A stretch of DNA of 64,000 nucleotides from Brachypterus glaber (taxonomy: Eukaryota > Arthropoda > Insecta > Coleoptera > Kateretidae), in the NCBI GenBank assembly GCA_958510825.1, contig OY294050.1, positions 3,325,340 through 3,389,339 of the forward strand. Reading direction: 5' to 3'. Below the pieces are notes generated by a model. The model searched no databases and was not told the DNA's origin. It was given only the letters and a program-made list of their open reading frames with translations. Shown here piece by piece: positions 1 through 10,763 of this stretch. Within the stretch, counting starts at the first letter, position 1. The number at the start of each line of letters is the position of its first letter. Made by a program: the position numbers and the translations under genes.

Positions 1-525
1 AGTATCATTCCTATTTTTTTTTCAGAATTTTTGAAAAAAATCTAGAGGTCGCTCACAGCCATTTTTTAAAAAGATATGTTTCTTTAGCTTTTTTATTTTT
101 TTTAAGTCCGAAGGACTTTTTATTTAAATATTTTTAATACAGCACGGTATAAAGGGATAGTAAATGAATAACCTCAAAAAAAAAATCAGAATGTTTTCTT
201 TCAAAATGGCGTAGCTGTGCCTTTTTAAGTTCAAAAATGCACTACATTGCTTCATTTTAGGCGTAATGACAGGCACGATTTTTTTTTTCATTGTCTTAAA
301 AAATTGTGCGTGTAGCCCAATAGGTTCCTACATAAAAACCACTATAATTTTTTTTAATGGATATACGGGGTTTCCAGAAAATATTTATATATATATATAT
401 ATATTTAGCGTTTTTGAAAGATAAAGTCGGGTTTTAGTAGTTAAATTTATTTTTTTTAAGTTTTTTTTTGTCTCTAGACAAATTCTGATATATAGAAATA
501 TAAAATTTGTAGTTAGAGGTACCGT
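1..525. other. Unassigned AT-rich DNA with short (AT)n
   Basis: No gene or recognisable element. It is AT-rich with T-runs and an (AT)n tract at about 386-404. It ends where the F-type foldback fragment begins. Confidence 0.5.
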
Positions 526-611
526 CATACTCGTCTTTTAGCTAGTATGACAAACTTCCCGCTCGCGCGGAACATTGTCTATTTCATACTAGTTATAGAA
601 TATGCTATTCT
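526..611 (-). repeat. F-family foldback fragment (copy 1)
   Basis: Reverse-complement relative of the left part of the foldback at 57808-57930: both carry ATTCYATAACTA, then TAGACAAT, then a CpG-rich core (GCTCGCGCGG here, CCGCGCGAGCGG there), then TTTGTCATAC. Only one arm and the core are kept here. The CpG-rich core stands out in very AT-rich surroundings. Confidence 0.65.
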
Positions 612-1523
612 GGGGATCTAAACTATAACCGAACAACGGTCTCTTCAGGCTCGAGTAAAAAAATGGTTTCCTATTGGGGGAATAAGTTTTGCTGAGTTGG
701 CCAAATTGGAATCCTGAATCTCATCGACAGATTTTAATAGTCTTGCGGCTTTTTATATTAATGACGTCAATTTTATTTCCAAATTGCTACGTATTAATGC
801 TATATTCAGCTAATAAATTTGGTATTTTGTGAAAATTTTATTTTCGTTAAATGATAGAAAATCTTTTATCAGAAGAAAAAATAATTTTGAGTTTTTAAGG
901 TACAGTTTTCGTTAAAAGTGCTTTTTCTTATTTGCAATTAAGTAAAATTAGCCCCCAATGGACAGCAGTCCAATACGTTAGGCAACATAAATTTAGGTCT
1001 TCAATACCAACCCAAAAAGAAAATTCCCTAAAAATATTATATTTGGATTTTATCACAGTGCAACAAAAAATGTGCACGATATGCAAAATTATTAAAGAAT
1101 ACATAAAACAGCTTATTACACACAAAAACAAGTAAAAAATCTTCACACACAACGGGGTATTATAAATGACTGTCAAATTAAGGAGTAGGTCATAAGTTCA
1201 CTAGGAAACTTTAGACCTACTGTACACATAGCTGTGTTTTAACGTCAAGCAATTACAGAAATGTTAGGTTATGGCTTGTAAAAATAATATAAAGGTACTT
1301 AGCTTACTATGTATAAAGTTTTAATGTTATGTTTCCGTCTTAAAGGAAGTATTTTTACGTTTATTTTATGTATCGTACCCAATTAAATTCAGTTACAAGG
1401 TAAAACAGCTTTCAGGAATCGTTTTATATAAAATTTTATTATGAAAAGTGAACCAAAAAAGATGGCTAATGTTAAATCGATAAGTTTACATGACTAACTT
1501 GTATCAATAACTATTCTTAAACA
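612..1523. other. Unassigned AT-rich DNA
   Basis: No supported gene. Short open frames on both strands at 928-1176 overlap each other, lack family resemblance and have the composition of random AT-rich DNA. Confidence 0.45.
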
Positions 1524-1602
1524 ATAAGAAATTGACAATAAATCATGATGTGGATTTTTATAATAAAGTGAGTTTGACATTGAGTATCAAAATGGATCAT
1601 AC
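1524..1602 (+). repeat. Direct repeat, copy 1 (about 78 bp)
   Basis: Shares with 2232-2310 the run AAGAAATTGACAATAAATCA and the following sequence through ATTTTTATAATAAAG and GGATTATAC/GGATCATAC, about 85-90% identical by eye. The two copies flank the block of (TC)n, 9-bp minisatellite and M1 fragment. Confidence 0.75.
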
Positions 1603-1683
1603 ACGCAGAAACATTTTATGTTGTGATTCATGAATTCCGCAACTAAAAAATTTAGCGGTTTAGTTATGTTAGTTCGATAGCAT

Positions 1684-1701
1684 CTCTCTCTCTCTCTCTC
1701 T
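1684..1701 (+). repeat. (TC)n microsatellite
   Basis: About nine uninterrupted CT/TC units, directly abutting the 9-bp minisatellite. Confidence 0.9.
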
Positions 1702-2088
1702 ACTTACTAAAATTACTAAAATTACTAAAATTAATTAAATTACTAAATTTAATTAAATTACTAAAATTAATTAAATTACTAACAATACTAAAATTACTAA
1801 AATTACTACATTACCAAAATTACTAAAATAACTAGAATTATTAAAATTACTAAAATGACTAAAATTACTAAAATTACCAAAATTACTAAAATTAATTAAA
1901 TTATACTAAAATTAATTAAATTATACTAAAATTAATTAAATTACTAACATTACTAAAATTACTAAAATTACTAAATTACCAAAATTACTAAAATAACTAA
2001 AATTACTAAAATTACCAAAATTACTATAATTATTAAAATTACCAAAATTACTATAATTATTAAAATTAGTAAAATTACTAAAACTACT
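1702..2088 (+). repeat. 9-bp minisatellite, array A (TTACTAAAA)n
   Basis: Imperfect array of the 9-mer ATTACTAAA, with variants that insert AATTAA or change ACT to ACC or TAT. The reverse strand reads as repeating Ser-Asn-Phe or Leu-Val-Ile, which follows from the 9-bp unit and is not evidence of a gene. The same unit forms array B at 5657-6088. The right end abuts an M1 fragment. Confidence 0.9.
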
Positions 2089-2205
2089 TAGGGGGTCATT
2101 TTGGAGTGTTACGCCCATGTTAATGGTATACGAAAATAGCATTACAGGGGGTGGTGGGGGTTCAAAATGATCAAAATTTGTGTTACGTAATACTTGAACG
2201 CTCCC
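2089..2205 (+). mobile_element. M1 MITE, 5'-truncated copy
   Basis: Matches the M1 elements at 15286-15435 and 52208-52359 from GGGGGTCATTTTGGAGTG to the terminal repeat GTTACGTAATACTTGAACG and CTCCC. The left terminal inverted repeat is missing and replaced by the 9-bp minisatellite. Confidence 0.85.
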
Positions 2206-2231
2206 TTACACAATTTTCTCAGTGTCACCAG

Positions 2232-2310
2232 TAAGAAATTGACAATAAATCATGGTGTAGATTTTTATAATAAAGAAGGCCTGACAGTAAGTAACAAAAT
2301 TGGATTATAC
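2232..2310 (+). repeat. Direct repeat, copy 2 (about 78 bp)
   Basis: Second copy of the sequence at 1524-1602, same orientation, about 700 bp apart. The length is far beyond a transposon target duplication, so a local segmental duplication is more likely. Confidence 0.7.
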
Positions 2311-2532
2311 TATCCATTATAGGGAGGATAAAAAAAAATTGATTTTCCTGAAAAATAAAACCGCTGTAAGTATATCGAATCACGAAAAAAACGAGGTTAT
2401 TTAAGATAAAATCTGTTGTTTTTTCTGCGATTAGCTATAGGTTTACACCCTAGAGAGTAAAACGTTAGATGAGGTCTCATACATGTACTTATTAAAAAGT
2501 TGTTACTGTTTTGAATACTGAACAATTTTTAT

Positions 2533-2720
2533 ACAGTGCCGTCCAAAGGTCCACCACTTTTGAACAAGTTTAAGATATCGACTTCCAATTTGGAATACGT
2601 AAATAGGATGACTTAAACTTTTTTTTGGCATATATTTGATATTTTTATCTTTAAAATGTGGCGAGGGATGCATAGATTTTTTTTAACAGAAACGTGGTAG
2701 CATGATACATCCTTTTAAGA
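2533..2720 (+). mobile_element. M2 element, left-end fragment
   Basis: Begins ACAGTGCCGTCCAAAGGT and continues with the M2 terminal and subterminal sequence (GATATCGACTTCCAATTTGG, GCATATATTTGATA, AAAATGTGGCGAGGG) seen in the 728-bp copy at 12095-12822. It lacks the right half and runs straight into the C repeat. Confidence 0.75.
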
Positions 2721-3187
2721 GTATATTAAAGTACTAGTTTCATTACATACGTTTTTAGCGAGTTTAGAAAACAAGCTGCTTAAGGCGAGTTTTCTAAAGT
2801 CCTACTGCGATAAAAACGTATTATGAAACGAGTGCTTTAGACAATTTTTTCTATATTACTCAAAATTTTTAAAAAACTTACATTTAAATTGATGACTGAT
2901 TTAGGGATTTTGTTTTGTGTTTGTACTACATTTTCAAATTCTAAGAACAAATATAATTTTGATATATTTTATAGTCATGTCTTCTCTTTTTCACTGCAAG
3001 TAACCAAGCCAAGCCAAAATTAAACTTTAAAGCGACGTTAACATTTGAACGGAAAACGTCAAGCGATAGGCGTTTGTCTGTTGCCAACCCAAAAGAACAA
3101 AAAGTACAGACCTCTTATGGATCTATAAGAACACGCAAAATGCGTGTGATTATGAGCTTATAAGAGTCGCAAAATAGAAAAAAGATA
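2721..3187 (+). repeat. C-family repeat, copy 1
   Basis: Matches the reverse complement of 29303-29866 over most of its length: terminal ATTAAAGTACTAGTTTCAT, a small foldback around GAGTTTTCTAAA, then GATGACTGATTTAGG, GCCAACCCAA, and GAGCTTATAAGAGTCGC near the far end. Diverged, with several indels. No coding capacity is visible. Confidence 0.75.
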
Positions 3188-4011
3188 TAAAGTATCTATT
3201 TGACCATATATTTCTTAATTTAAATTTGTTTATTAATTGAAAAGTATTTATAATTTACTTATATTTATTAAAAATTGTTTGATTTTTTTAAACAAATTTC
3301 GACACAAAATTTCCATTCTAAACCCCCCGAAAAAGTCTTTCTGCGATTAATGAACAAGTAACCAATAAGATTGTATAAAAAAATTAAAAATTTACGAAAA
3401 ATTTCCTTCCCTAAAAGTCCACTAAGTACCTTGAAAAGGGTTAAGTGATCTTATCAAATCTTCTGAAGTAGGTTTAAAAGACCCATACACATCTAAAGAT
3501 TGATAGGTTTTAAAAAACCTATAAAAATATTCATTGAAACACGCCATCTTAGATGTCCAAATCCTGGTTAAAATAGAATAAATTCAAAGGGAGAAGGTTC
3601 TATCAGATATAATGTGTACTTAATCCAAAGAGAACCTTTTTCGTTCATTATAATTAATTCTTTAAATGAGATATTAACATATTCTCTTTATAACAAATAT
3701 TAAAATATTAATTTTTATACATTTTACAGCTCCCAATCAAAAATAAAGAGTTTAAAATTTTCAATCCTGTGTGCTTTTTTTATCAAATTTCGAATCGAAT
3801 ATCTTTTTTATATACACTAATAGAACAGTATCGTAATCAATAGCGTAATTAGGTTATAGAATACAACAATAAATAGTTGTATATGTGCCAAATACTATAT
3901 ATTCCATAGAATACAACAACAAACAAGTAAACGCGTTCGTTATTTACAAACGAGTGCAGTTGTTCGATTAACAACAACAAATTGTACGCATTTTATTTTA
4001 AGTTCACATAA
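3188..4011. other. Unassigned AT-rich DNA
   Basis: No gene or repeat boundary recognised. Short related pieces such as ATACAACAATAAA and ATACAACAACAAA around 3860-3920 are too short to call. Confidence 0.4.
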
Positions 4012-4037
4012 TCATAATAATAATAATAATAATAATA

Positions 4038-4091
<54 letters not shown>
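4012..4091. repeat. (AAT)n-(ATT)n inverted microsatellite
   Basis: About 25 bp of AAT units switch directly to about 52 bp of ATT units. The two halves are reverse complements, so single strands can form a long A-T hairpin with almost no loop. Confidence 0.95.
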
Positions 4092-4837
4092 GCATAAAAG
4101 TTTACAAAAAACATTGGCAATAAATATGCAAATTTTACACTTAAATGTAGCTAGACAGTTGTATGTGTAATATTACATGTTTATGCACATGTGACATGGA
4201 GAATTATGGCCTTACTATACAGTAAGGATGCGATGATATCTTGAATTGTTAAATTTGATTCTACTCGCCTTAGATTGAACTAGGTGGCAGAAATAATAGT
4301 TTGTTCAATTTCTATAAAAATAATTGTTGGAAAAAACTTGTATCTGTGCCTTACAACAGTAGTTCGGAAGTCACTATAAGCCGGTGGTCCACAGAAGGTA
4401 GTATGCACAATGGGCATTTGGCCTGCATGCAAGTGATATTATCATGCATTCCTGTGGTATTATCCCCCTTCAATGTAACTTTGCCAACTTTTTACAAGGT
4501 CCATTGTTAGCGTAAGTACACAAATATTCAGTGGGGAAGGTTCTTGAAACTAAAGTGATCACAAAGCCCTTCGGGCCACACAGACAAAGCTTGGGCTCAA
4601 TAATAATATTGGCCCTATCATCGTGATCTTGGATAAATTACGAAATAATAGCTACGCTACAAAATGCGAAAAAGAATCGATAATATTTATTGAAGATTAC
4701 CCACGGGATAGAGAGTGATTTGAATTTATAAAATTTCTATTAAACTTTATTTTTCTTAGAGAAATTTTTATTTAACTTAAATTGCATTATTTGTAAGTAA
4801 CTAGTTGAATATTAAAAAGTATATTTTTATATAAATA
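4092..4837. other. Unassigned DNA
   Basis: A slightly GC-richer stretch (4280-4620) holds a 69-codon frame at 4301-4510. The peptide has no motif I recognise, so it is not called a gene. Confidence 0.35.
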
Positions 4838-5554
4838 TACCAGGTGACTTTTATTTTTGCCCACCCCTAAAACTAGGATCAATCTTCATTCTAAAAACAA
4901 AATTTTGGTGATTTATGGAATGTTACATTAGGCTAAAAAAGGCGGATTATATTTTTTGTTTCACTTCGGGTTTCGCAGTATTTTTTTTACATTTTTGAAT
5001 TAAACCAAAAATTCTATGTACAACAAACTGATGGTTTTCTTTTTTTTCGTTTTTGTTTTTATCGTATAAAAACGAGATACACATAATTTACCTTATTTTT
5101 ACTTACTTCAAAGTAAATCATAAATTTGGTATAATAGCGGATAAGTGCTCTACAAATAAAGTTTACATGGACACTAAAAATTGGACTTTTTTTGGACAAA
5201 AAAAACGTTTTTTTAGCTCTAATTCGCTGTCAAAATTTTATTTTAATTAAAAAGTCTTATATTTTTTAATCTTATGTAAGTAAAAACAAGGTAAATCATG
5301 TTTATACGATAAAAACGGAAACGAAAAAAAAAGTAAAAAACAGGTGTTTTATACATAGAATTTAAAATGTTAAAATTGCTGTTCGATTAAAAAAAAAACA
5401 TATTTATGCCACTTCGGCGAAACCGGAAGTGAAACAAAAAATCTTATTCCGTCATTTTATAGCCAATGTAAAATTATATAAGTCACTTAAGTTTCATTTT
5501 TATCGAATTAATTATAATTTTGGCATTTTTACCTAAATAAAACTCACCCGGTAT
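4838..5554. mobile_element. Long foldback element (about 715 bp)
   Basis: The left end TACCAGGTGACTTTTA mirrors the right end AATAAAACTCACCCGGTA. Further paired segments lie inside: CACTTCGGGTTTCGC (about 4963) with GGCGAAACCGGAAGTG (about 5416), and ACCTTATTTTTACTTAC (about 5090) with GTAAGTAAAAACAAGGT (about 5277). Nearly the whole element is two diverged inverted arms around a roughly 150-bp centre. No transposase is encoded, so it is a non-autonomous DNA transposon or foldback. Confidence 0.8.
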
Positions 5555-5656
5555 GTCTAGTTAGAAAAAGTAACATGGACGATAAAATAGTATTTTAGGG
5601 TGAGCTTATAAGGGCACACTAAGATTTCAAATTTAATTACATATTTAAATTAATAT

Positions 5657-6088
5657 CATAAAATTACTAAAATTACTAAAATTACTAAAATTACTAAAAT
5701 TACTAAAATTACTAAAATTACTAAAATTACTAAAATTACTAAAATTACTAAAATTACTAAAATTACTAAAATTACTAAAATTACTAAAATTACTAAAATT
5801 ACTAAAATTACTAAAATTACTAAAATTACTAAAATTACTAAAATTACCAAAATTACTAAAATTACCAAAATTACTAAAATTACCAAAATTACTAAAATTA
5901 CTAACACTACTAAAATTACTAAAACTACTAATATTTCTGAAATTAGTAAAATTTATAAAATTACTGAAATTACTAAAATTACTGAAATTACTAAAATTAG
6001 TAAAGTTACCAGAATTACTAAAATTACTAATTACTAATATTACTAAAATTACTAAAATTACCAAAATTACTAAAATTACCAAAAAGAC
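5657..6088 (+). repeat. 9-bp minisatellite, array B (TTACTAAAA)n
   Basis: About 48 units of the 9-mer also seen at 1702-2088. The first 190 bp or so is essentially perfect. The right half carries ACT-to-ACC changes and scattered substitutions, as expected when array edges decay and the core is homogenised. Reverse-strand frames give poly(SNF) or poly(LVI), a by-product of the unit length. Confidence 0.95.
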
Positions 6089-6569
6089 TACAATTTTAAA
6101 TTTTGTCGCAGGCGCAATGTATTATACATGAAGCAAATTAAAAAAAAAATAGTTTAGTAAAAAAATTGTTCTTAGCGTATAGCAACTTTTTTATTACTTT
6201 TCCATATTATTAACTCTCGTACAATCGAATAGTGTAAAGTGGCAATTTTAGTATGTAGGAATATTAGGAAAACTAAAATCGTTTGCGATCGTTACACTGT
6301 GAAACTTCGGATACTAACTACATATCCTTTATGTATCCTACAGGATAATATCAGGAATTTCAAGCATTACATATCAGAAATGGATTTTGAATAAGCATTG
6401 AATAAATTACATTCGGTGAAAATTCCAATTTCCTATCTATGGTTGTGTTTTTCTCGAATTATCTGCATCTTTATTACATTTCATATAAACAATGGCTTTT
6501 GAACAAAACGTGCTATCGACAAGAATTTTAAAAATGCATTTTTCCTATTTTATTAGTCTAAGAATATTT

Positions 6570-6705
6570 TCAACAAATTATTATCTTCCGGCTGAATTTT
6601 ACATAATATGTCTTAAAGTACATTCCACTTTTAAAAGCTTAAAAGCTATTTCCGAATTTTTGGATTCTTAAACTGGTTTCTTTAGGTGCTACAAGCTTTA
6701 AAAAA
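6570..6705 (+). repeat. E-family fragment (copy 3)
   Basis: Shares TTCCGGCTGAATTTTA, ATGTCTTAAAGTACATTC, GCTATTTCC and GGTGCTA with the E copies at 9422 and 48556. Only the left terminal region survives. Confidence 0.7.
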
Positions 6706-6727
6706 AAGTTTATGAAACTTATTGACT

Positions 6728-6905
6728 ACATATTTTGAGGCGCTGAATCCGAATTTAAGGTCAAAACAGCACGTCAACCGATTAGTTTTGGAGGTAACAC
6801 CAAAAACTAATGAGATGAGGTACTATTTTCGGATTCAGCGCCTCAAAATACATAGGAAAAGAATGGTCTCTAAAAGATCTCTTTTTTTTGTGTGGCTGTG
6901 TTATC
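6728..6905 (+). mobile_element. G-family hairpin MITE, copy 1
   Basis: Inverted arms TATTTTGAGGCGCTGAATCC (from about 6730) and GGATTCAGCGCCTCAAAATA (to 6850) with a centre of about 75 bp. The copy at 25068-25290 has the same arms and the same right-hand continuation (CAATGG/GAATGG, then TTTTTTTTGTGTRGCTGTG), so the unit probably extends to about 6905. Confidence 0.85.
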
Positions 6906-7004
6906 TTTTCGAAATATAAACAAAATTATTTTTTCCTTCAATGTCATCAATTTATATTTTTTACTCAAAATTTTTTATATAATTTTACAATATTTATTTA
7001 ACAA

Positions 7005-7044
7005 GCCCTGAAGATGGCCTTACAATAAAGACCGAAACGTTGGC
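7005..7044 (+). ncRNA. Hammerhead-ribozyme-like cassette 1
   Basis: Read as a minimal type hammerhead: stem I GCC/GGC (7005-7007 with 7042-7044), core CTGAAGA at 7008-7014, stem II GGcCTT/AAGaCC with one mismatch, then GAA, a four-base self-complementary stem III ACGT, and T at the cleavage position (7041). The oddity is an extra T between the core A and stem II. Minimal hammerheads with almost no stem III loop are known from Penelope-like retroelements and act as dimers, so this may be the end of such an element. No reverse transcriptase is nearby. Activity is untested. Confidence 0.45.
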
Positions 7045-7336
7045 AAAAAAAAAAAGATTTACTTTATTCTTTAATTATTTTCTGTTCTAATAAAACAAGA
7101 AAAAAATATAACATACATTTATAGAACAAGAACAACAAGAAATTATAATCAAAGAGTTTCAAGAATTTTGTTGCCGAGTTAATGATTTAGTTTTTTGCTG
7201 TAGATAAAACTTGTAATTGTTTCAAAACCCATTTCCTTGGGGATTTTTTTATCTTGGGAGCGGTATTTCTGCAAGATACAAAACTATCAAAGTTTATTTA
7301 AAACAAAAATAGATAAAAAAGTAAAGATTGGTCTGA
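7045..7336. other. Unassigned AT-rich DNA
   Basis: A-run followed by AT-rich sequence between the cassette and foldback H. It may be the tail of the element that carried the cassette, but there is no marker. Confidence 0.3.
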
Positions 7337-9100
7337 ATAGTCCAGTCAAATTATGAATGTAAACTGCAAAAATGTACACAGGCTGATATTTTAATGGGTA
7401 GTAGTGGATGGTAACAGAACACTCCTGTTAGTTTTTCACCGGGTGATTTACGTAAGGGGTGTCCGCTATCTTGAATTTTAGGGGTGAGTTGCTTAATATG
7501 CATCTTACGATAAAAATTCATATAACCAATTTTGTTAAGGAGGAAATTTCGAACAATTTTGGTTTAGATCATTTTTTTAATATATTAATAACAATCGATT
7601 TAATTCAAAAATAGCCATGTTGGAACTGAAACTGATTTTTTCTTGATATATAAAAGAATTAACGTATCTTCCTTCATTATACGCTAGTATTTTAATTAAA
7701 TTTGTTTTAATAACAACTAGATTTTTCGGAGTCTGTTTGTTGTTACTTTCGTTCCCGATGATGGGGCAATTGTAACAAGGGGTAGTGACAATTGTAACAA
7801 TTTTTATTGCAATATGTTTATAAGAAATAAAATAAACACACTGTTTATCTAATTTAAAAATTTTGACAATTTTTATATTAGAGTTTTGTAAACCTTACAT
7901 AAGGAAAAAACAAAGAAAGATCTAGAGCCGCAGGCGAAATAATTTACGAATTAGAAGTATAAATAAAGTCTAAACTGTTTAGTATAAATAAACTACCTAT
8001 AAACTGTTATAAACAAAAAGAAGTTTTGAAAATGTTTAGATTTTTGTATAGAATTTTAGGATTTCGGGGAGGGGGCCGTGCCTCCTGCCCCCTCCCCCTC
8101 TGGATACGGCCTTGTTAGGAACATGTGTAATGCGCATTGTACAACACTCTTCACAATTAAAGTAATAAAAAAGCAAAATCAAAATTAAAAAATTATTATG
8201 TCTACTCCAAAGATTTTTTTAATAAAAAAGCCGAGTAAGATTTAAGACATGTAACATGTTGCATTGTAACATGTTGCATTGTAACATATTAATATTGTTA
8301 CAATTGTACCTCTACGATCTGTTACAATCGTCCCCGATCTGTATTGAGTTAGAAAAATAATTTTACCGCCATTCAATATAAACATAACCTTACAATAAAT
8401 ACACCCTAGTCTAATCAATGCTCTGGCAATATTATAGTGATAATTAAGAATAATTTTGATGTATTTTGGCTGGATGATTAAAAAATGTTTAAAAAAGATC
8501 AAAATTACTTACCGAGCCACTTTTTAAAAATTTTCGTTTAACTTTTTAATAAGTTGGTGTTCACTTATTAAACTACACTGGCATATGGTACTGCGCAAGC
8601 TTCAAATCATGTGCTAGTGGCAGGCAATTTGAAAGTTGTTAAGCCAATTTTTTTAGCTCTGTTACAATTGACCCGCGTTACAATTGACCCCGACCTCCCC
8701 TATATAAAACTATGAGAATTTCAAGAGCTACAAGTTTGCTCTTTACCACTTTTATCGTCCGATGGATAATTTGGCTGAAAAATCGAAAAAAACAATTTCA
8801 CCCCCAACATGGCCATTTTTAAGTATTTATAACTCAACCATTGATATATTAAAAAAATTATTATCCAAACAAAAATTGTTGGAATTTTTTTCCTTAAAAA
8901 AATTGGTTATATGCATTTTTATGGTAAGATGCATATTTAGCGAGGTTACAGCACTAACCCGTAAAATTTAAGATAACTGACACCCCTTACGCAAATAACC
9001 CGGTGAAAATCTAACAAGAGTGTTCTGTTACCATCCACTACTGCCCTTTAAAATATCAGCCTGTGTACATTTATTGGAATTTACTATTTGACTGGACTAT
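7337..9100. mobile_element. Foldback element H (about 1.76 kb) with long inverted ends
   Basis: The left ATAGTCCAGTCAAA (7337) mirrors the right TTTGACTGGACTAT (to 9100), and the pairing continues inward through GTACACAGGCTGATATTTTA, GGATGGTAACAGAACACTC, CACCGGGT and TACGTAAGGGGTGTC for roughly 390 bp per arm. No transposase frame is present. The interior is taken up by the nested element T2. Confidence 0.85.
7753..8702. mobile_element. T2 element nested in foldback H
   Basis: The right end reads GTTACAATTGACCCGCG, then a second GTTACAATTGACC, then CCCGACCTCCCCTA. The left end carries GGGGCAATTGTAAC and GACAATTGTAAC. So each end has two tandem copies of a GTTACAATTG motif, and further copies lie inside at about 8297 and 8320. 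The outermost left bases are decayed. It has no transposase. Compare T1, T3 and T4. Confidence 0.7.
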
Positions 9101-9421
9101 AAGAGAAACTAAGAGAAAACCGTGGGATTAAAAAAGCCAAGGGATTTGCACACTCTCGGCAAGAAGAAAAAAAGTTAAAATTATCGGGGGAGTCTGTTAT
9201 TCTAGGCCAGACTTGATTGGATAACAAGTAATCCGGATTAATTGAAAGTGGATCGGATTGATCATCTTCTTAGATCACCTTTAACCTTATGTACTTTACA
9301 CCAAGAATAATGACACCAAAAGCAAGTGTACAAACAAGTCGAGGGAACATAAAATGCTTGGTGTTTTATAGAATATTCTTCAAAATTATAATAAAATAAT
9401 AAAAATATTTTCCCTAAATAA
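9101..9421. other. Unassigned DNA
   Basis: About 320 bp between foldback H and element E1 with no recognised feature. Confidence 0.4.
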
Positions 9422-10471
9422 TAGTCGGAGAGCTGTTGACCATTTTTAATTCAATATTTTCTCCCGGCTGAATTTTATATATGTCTTAGAGTACATTCAA
9501 ATAAAGCTATTTCCAAATTGCTAGGCTCCGGATCTGGTTCCTTTGGGTGCTAGAAGAAAACTCTGGCAATGAGCTACCAAAAAAATTATATTTTTAACTT
9601 TCCGAGTCATAAATATTACATCAATTACATTCAGATTAATTTTCATATACACAATAATTCTTGGGCCAAGGGGTAAGAAAAGTCTTTAAAAAGTGCCTTT
9701 GACATATTTGATACTTAATTTTTTAAAGAAATGAGAATTTATGAAATGACATTTTAATTAAATGGAAATTCTTTAGACTTTTTAGTGTTGACATATGTCA
9801 AATAAACTTTTTAAACCTTTTTTACCCCTTGGCCTATTGAATAATTGTGTAAAACTGTGAAAATAGACAAATCTAAATTTAATAAATGTAATGTATTTAA
9901 ATCGTTTTCGTACGACCTAGTGTACACGAAATAACGATAAATGCATGTTCACAATACATCCTCGTTAGGATATTTTTCTATCGCATGAGTGTATATTGGA
10001 ATGAAATGACAACTATGCACACTCATTTATCCAAACGATTACACATAGCATTCATTTTGACAAAAGTCATTTGACGTTTATAAAATTTTGAAATGTCAAA
10101 ATTAAACACAGGTAATTCTTTAAAATATACATTTATAAAGAGCCTACACTGTAGATAGAACGAAAAATGTTGTTCGCAACTCGTTTGGGAGTTCTTAGTG
10201 CACTCGAATGATTTTTTGACTTCGCTTCGCGTCGTCAAAAACTACATTCTCGTGCACTAAGGACTGAAGTCGCTTACTTGTTACGAAAACTACTATAAGT
10301 TAAACATATATTTTTCGGGGACCCCATTTCACCACCTTTTTGCGGCTACCAGTATCCAAAGGAACCGGATTCAGGACCTGGCGACTTGCAAGTAGCTTAA
10401 TTTGAATGTACATTAAGACATATAAAATACAGCCGGGAGAAAGAAATGAAATAAAAATGGTCTAAGACTAT
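9422..10471. mobile_element. E element, copy 1, interrupted by B1
   Basis: The left end TAGTCGGAGAGCTGTTGACC through TTCTCCCGGCTGAATTTTA, ATGTCTTAGAGTACATTC and GGATCTGGTTCCTTTGGGTG is mirrored at the right by CCAAAGGAACCGGATTC, GAATGTACATTAAGACAT, CAGCCGGGAGAA and GGTCTAAGACTATA. Terminal inverted repeats are about 130 bp. Removing the B1 insertion leaves about 660 bp, close to E copy 2 (48556-49114). No coding capacity. Confidence 0.85.
9904..10290 (+). mobile_element. B element, copy 1 (nested in E1)
   Basis: About 387 bp, starting GTTTTCGTACGACCTAG and ending TTACGAAAAC, so the tips are short inverted repeats. Matches B2 at 12898-13270 along its whole length. Its right part is a foldback: CTTAGTGCACTCGAATG pairs with ATTCTCGTGCACTAAG around a CpG-rich centre. 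The 71-codon reverse-strand frame inside is shared with B2 only because the repeat is shared. Confidence 0.85.
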
Positions 10472-10763
10472 ATTAAGGTTCAGTTTTACCTGTAGATTGG
10501 CGAAGAGTAGTTATAACAACTCGTGAAATTAATGAACTCCGTTAGATTTAATTATAGCAAGTTGACGCGATATTTATTACCCAGAACTCGATAAAACTGT
10601 TTGCTATTCATTTAGTACTTACAACAGGAATAAAATGAGTTTATGCTCCCATTGGGGTTACACTAAAAACCCACCTTGTTTACTTTATATGTATTTTTTA
10701 GGTTAGATTGGTTTTGCCTATTTTTATGCTCGACTTTTAATTAAAAACTTGTTTGTTTTTTAT
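10472..10763. other. Unassigned DNA
   Basis: No feature recognised between E1 and the N-type repeat. Confidence 0.35.

Noticed and set aside
1936..2142. 68-codon reverse frame
   Set aside because: Runs through minisatellite A into M1; no independent support.
4301..4510. 69-codon frame in a slightly GC-rich stretch
   Set aside because: No motif, no initiation context or splice structure that could be argued.
5645..6082. 145-codon reverse frame of repeating Ser-Asn-Phe
   Set aside because: Direct product of the 9-bp minisatellite; all frames are open because the unit has no stops in these phases.
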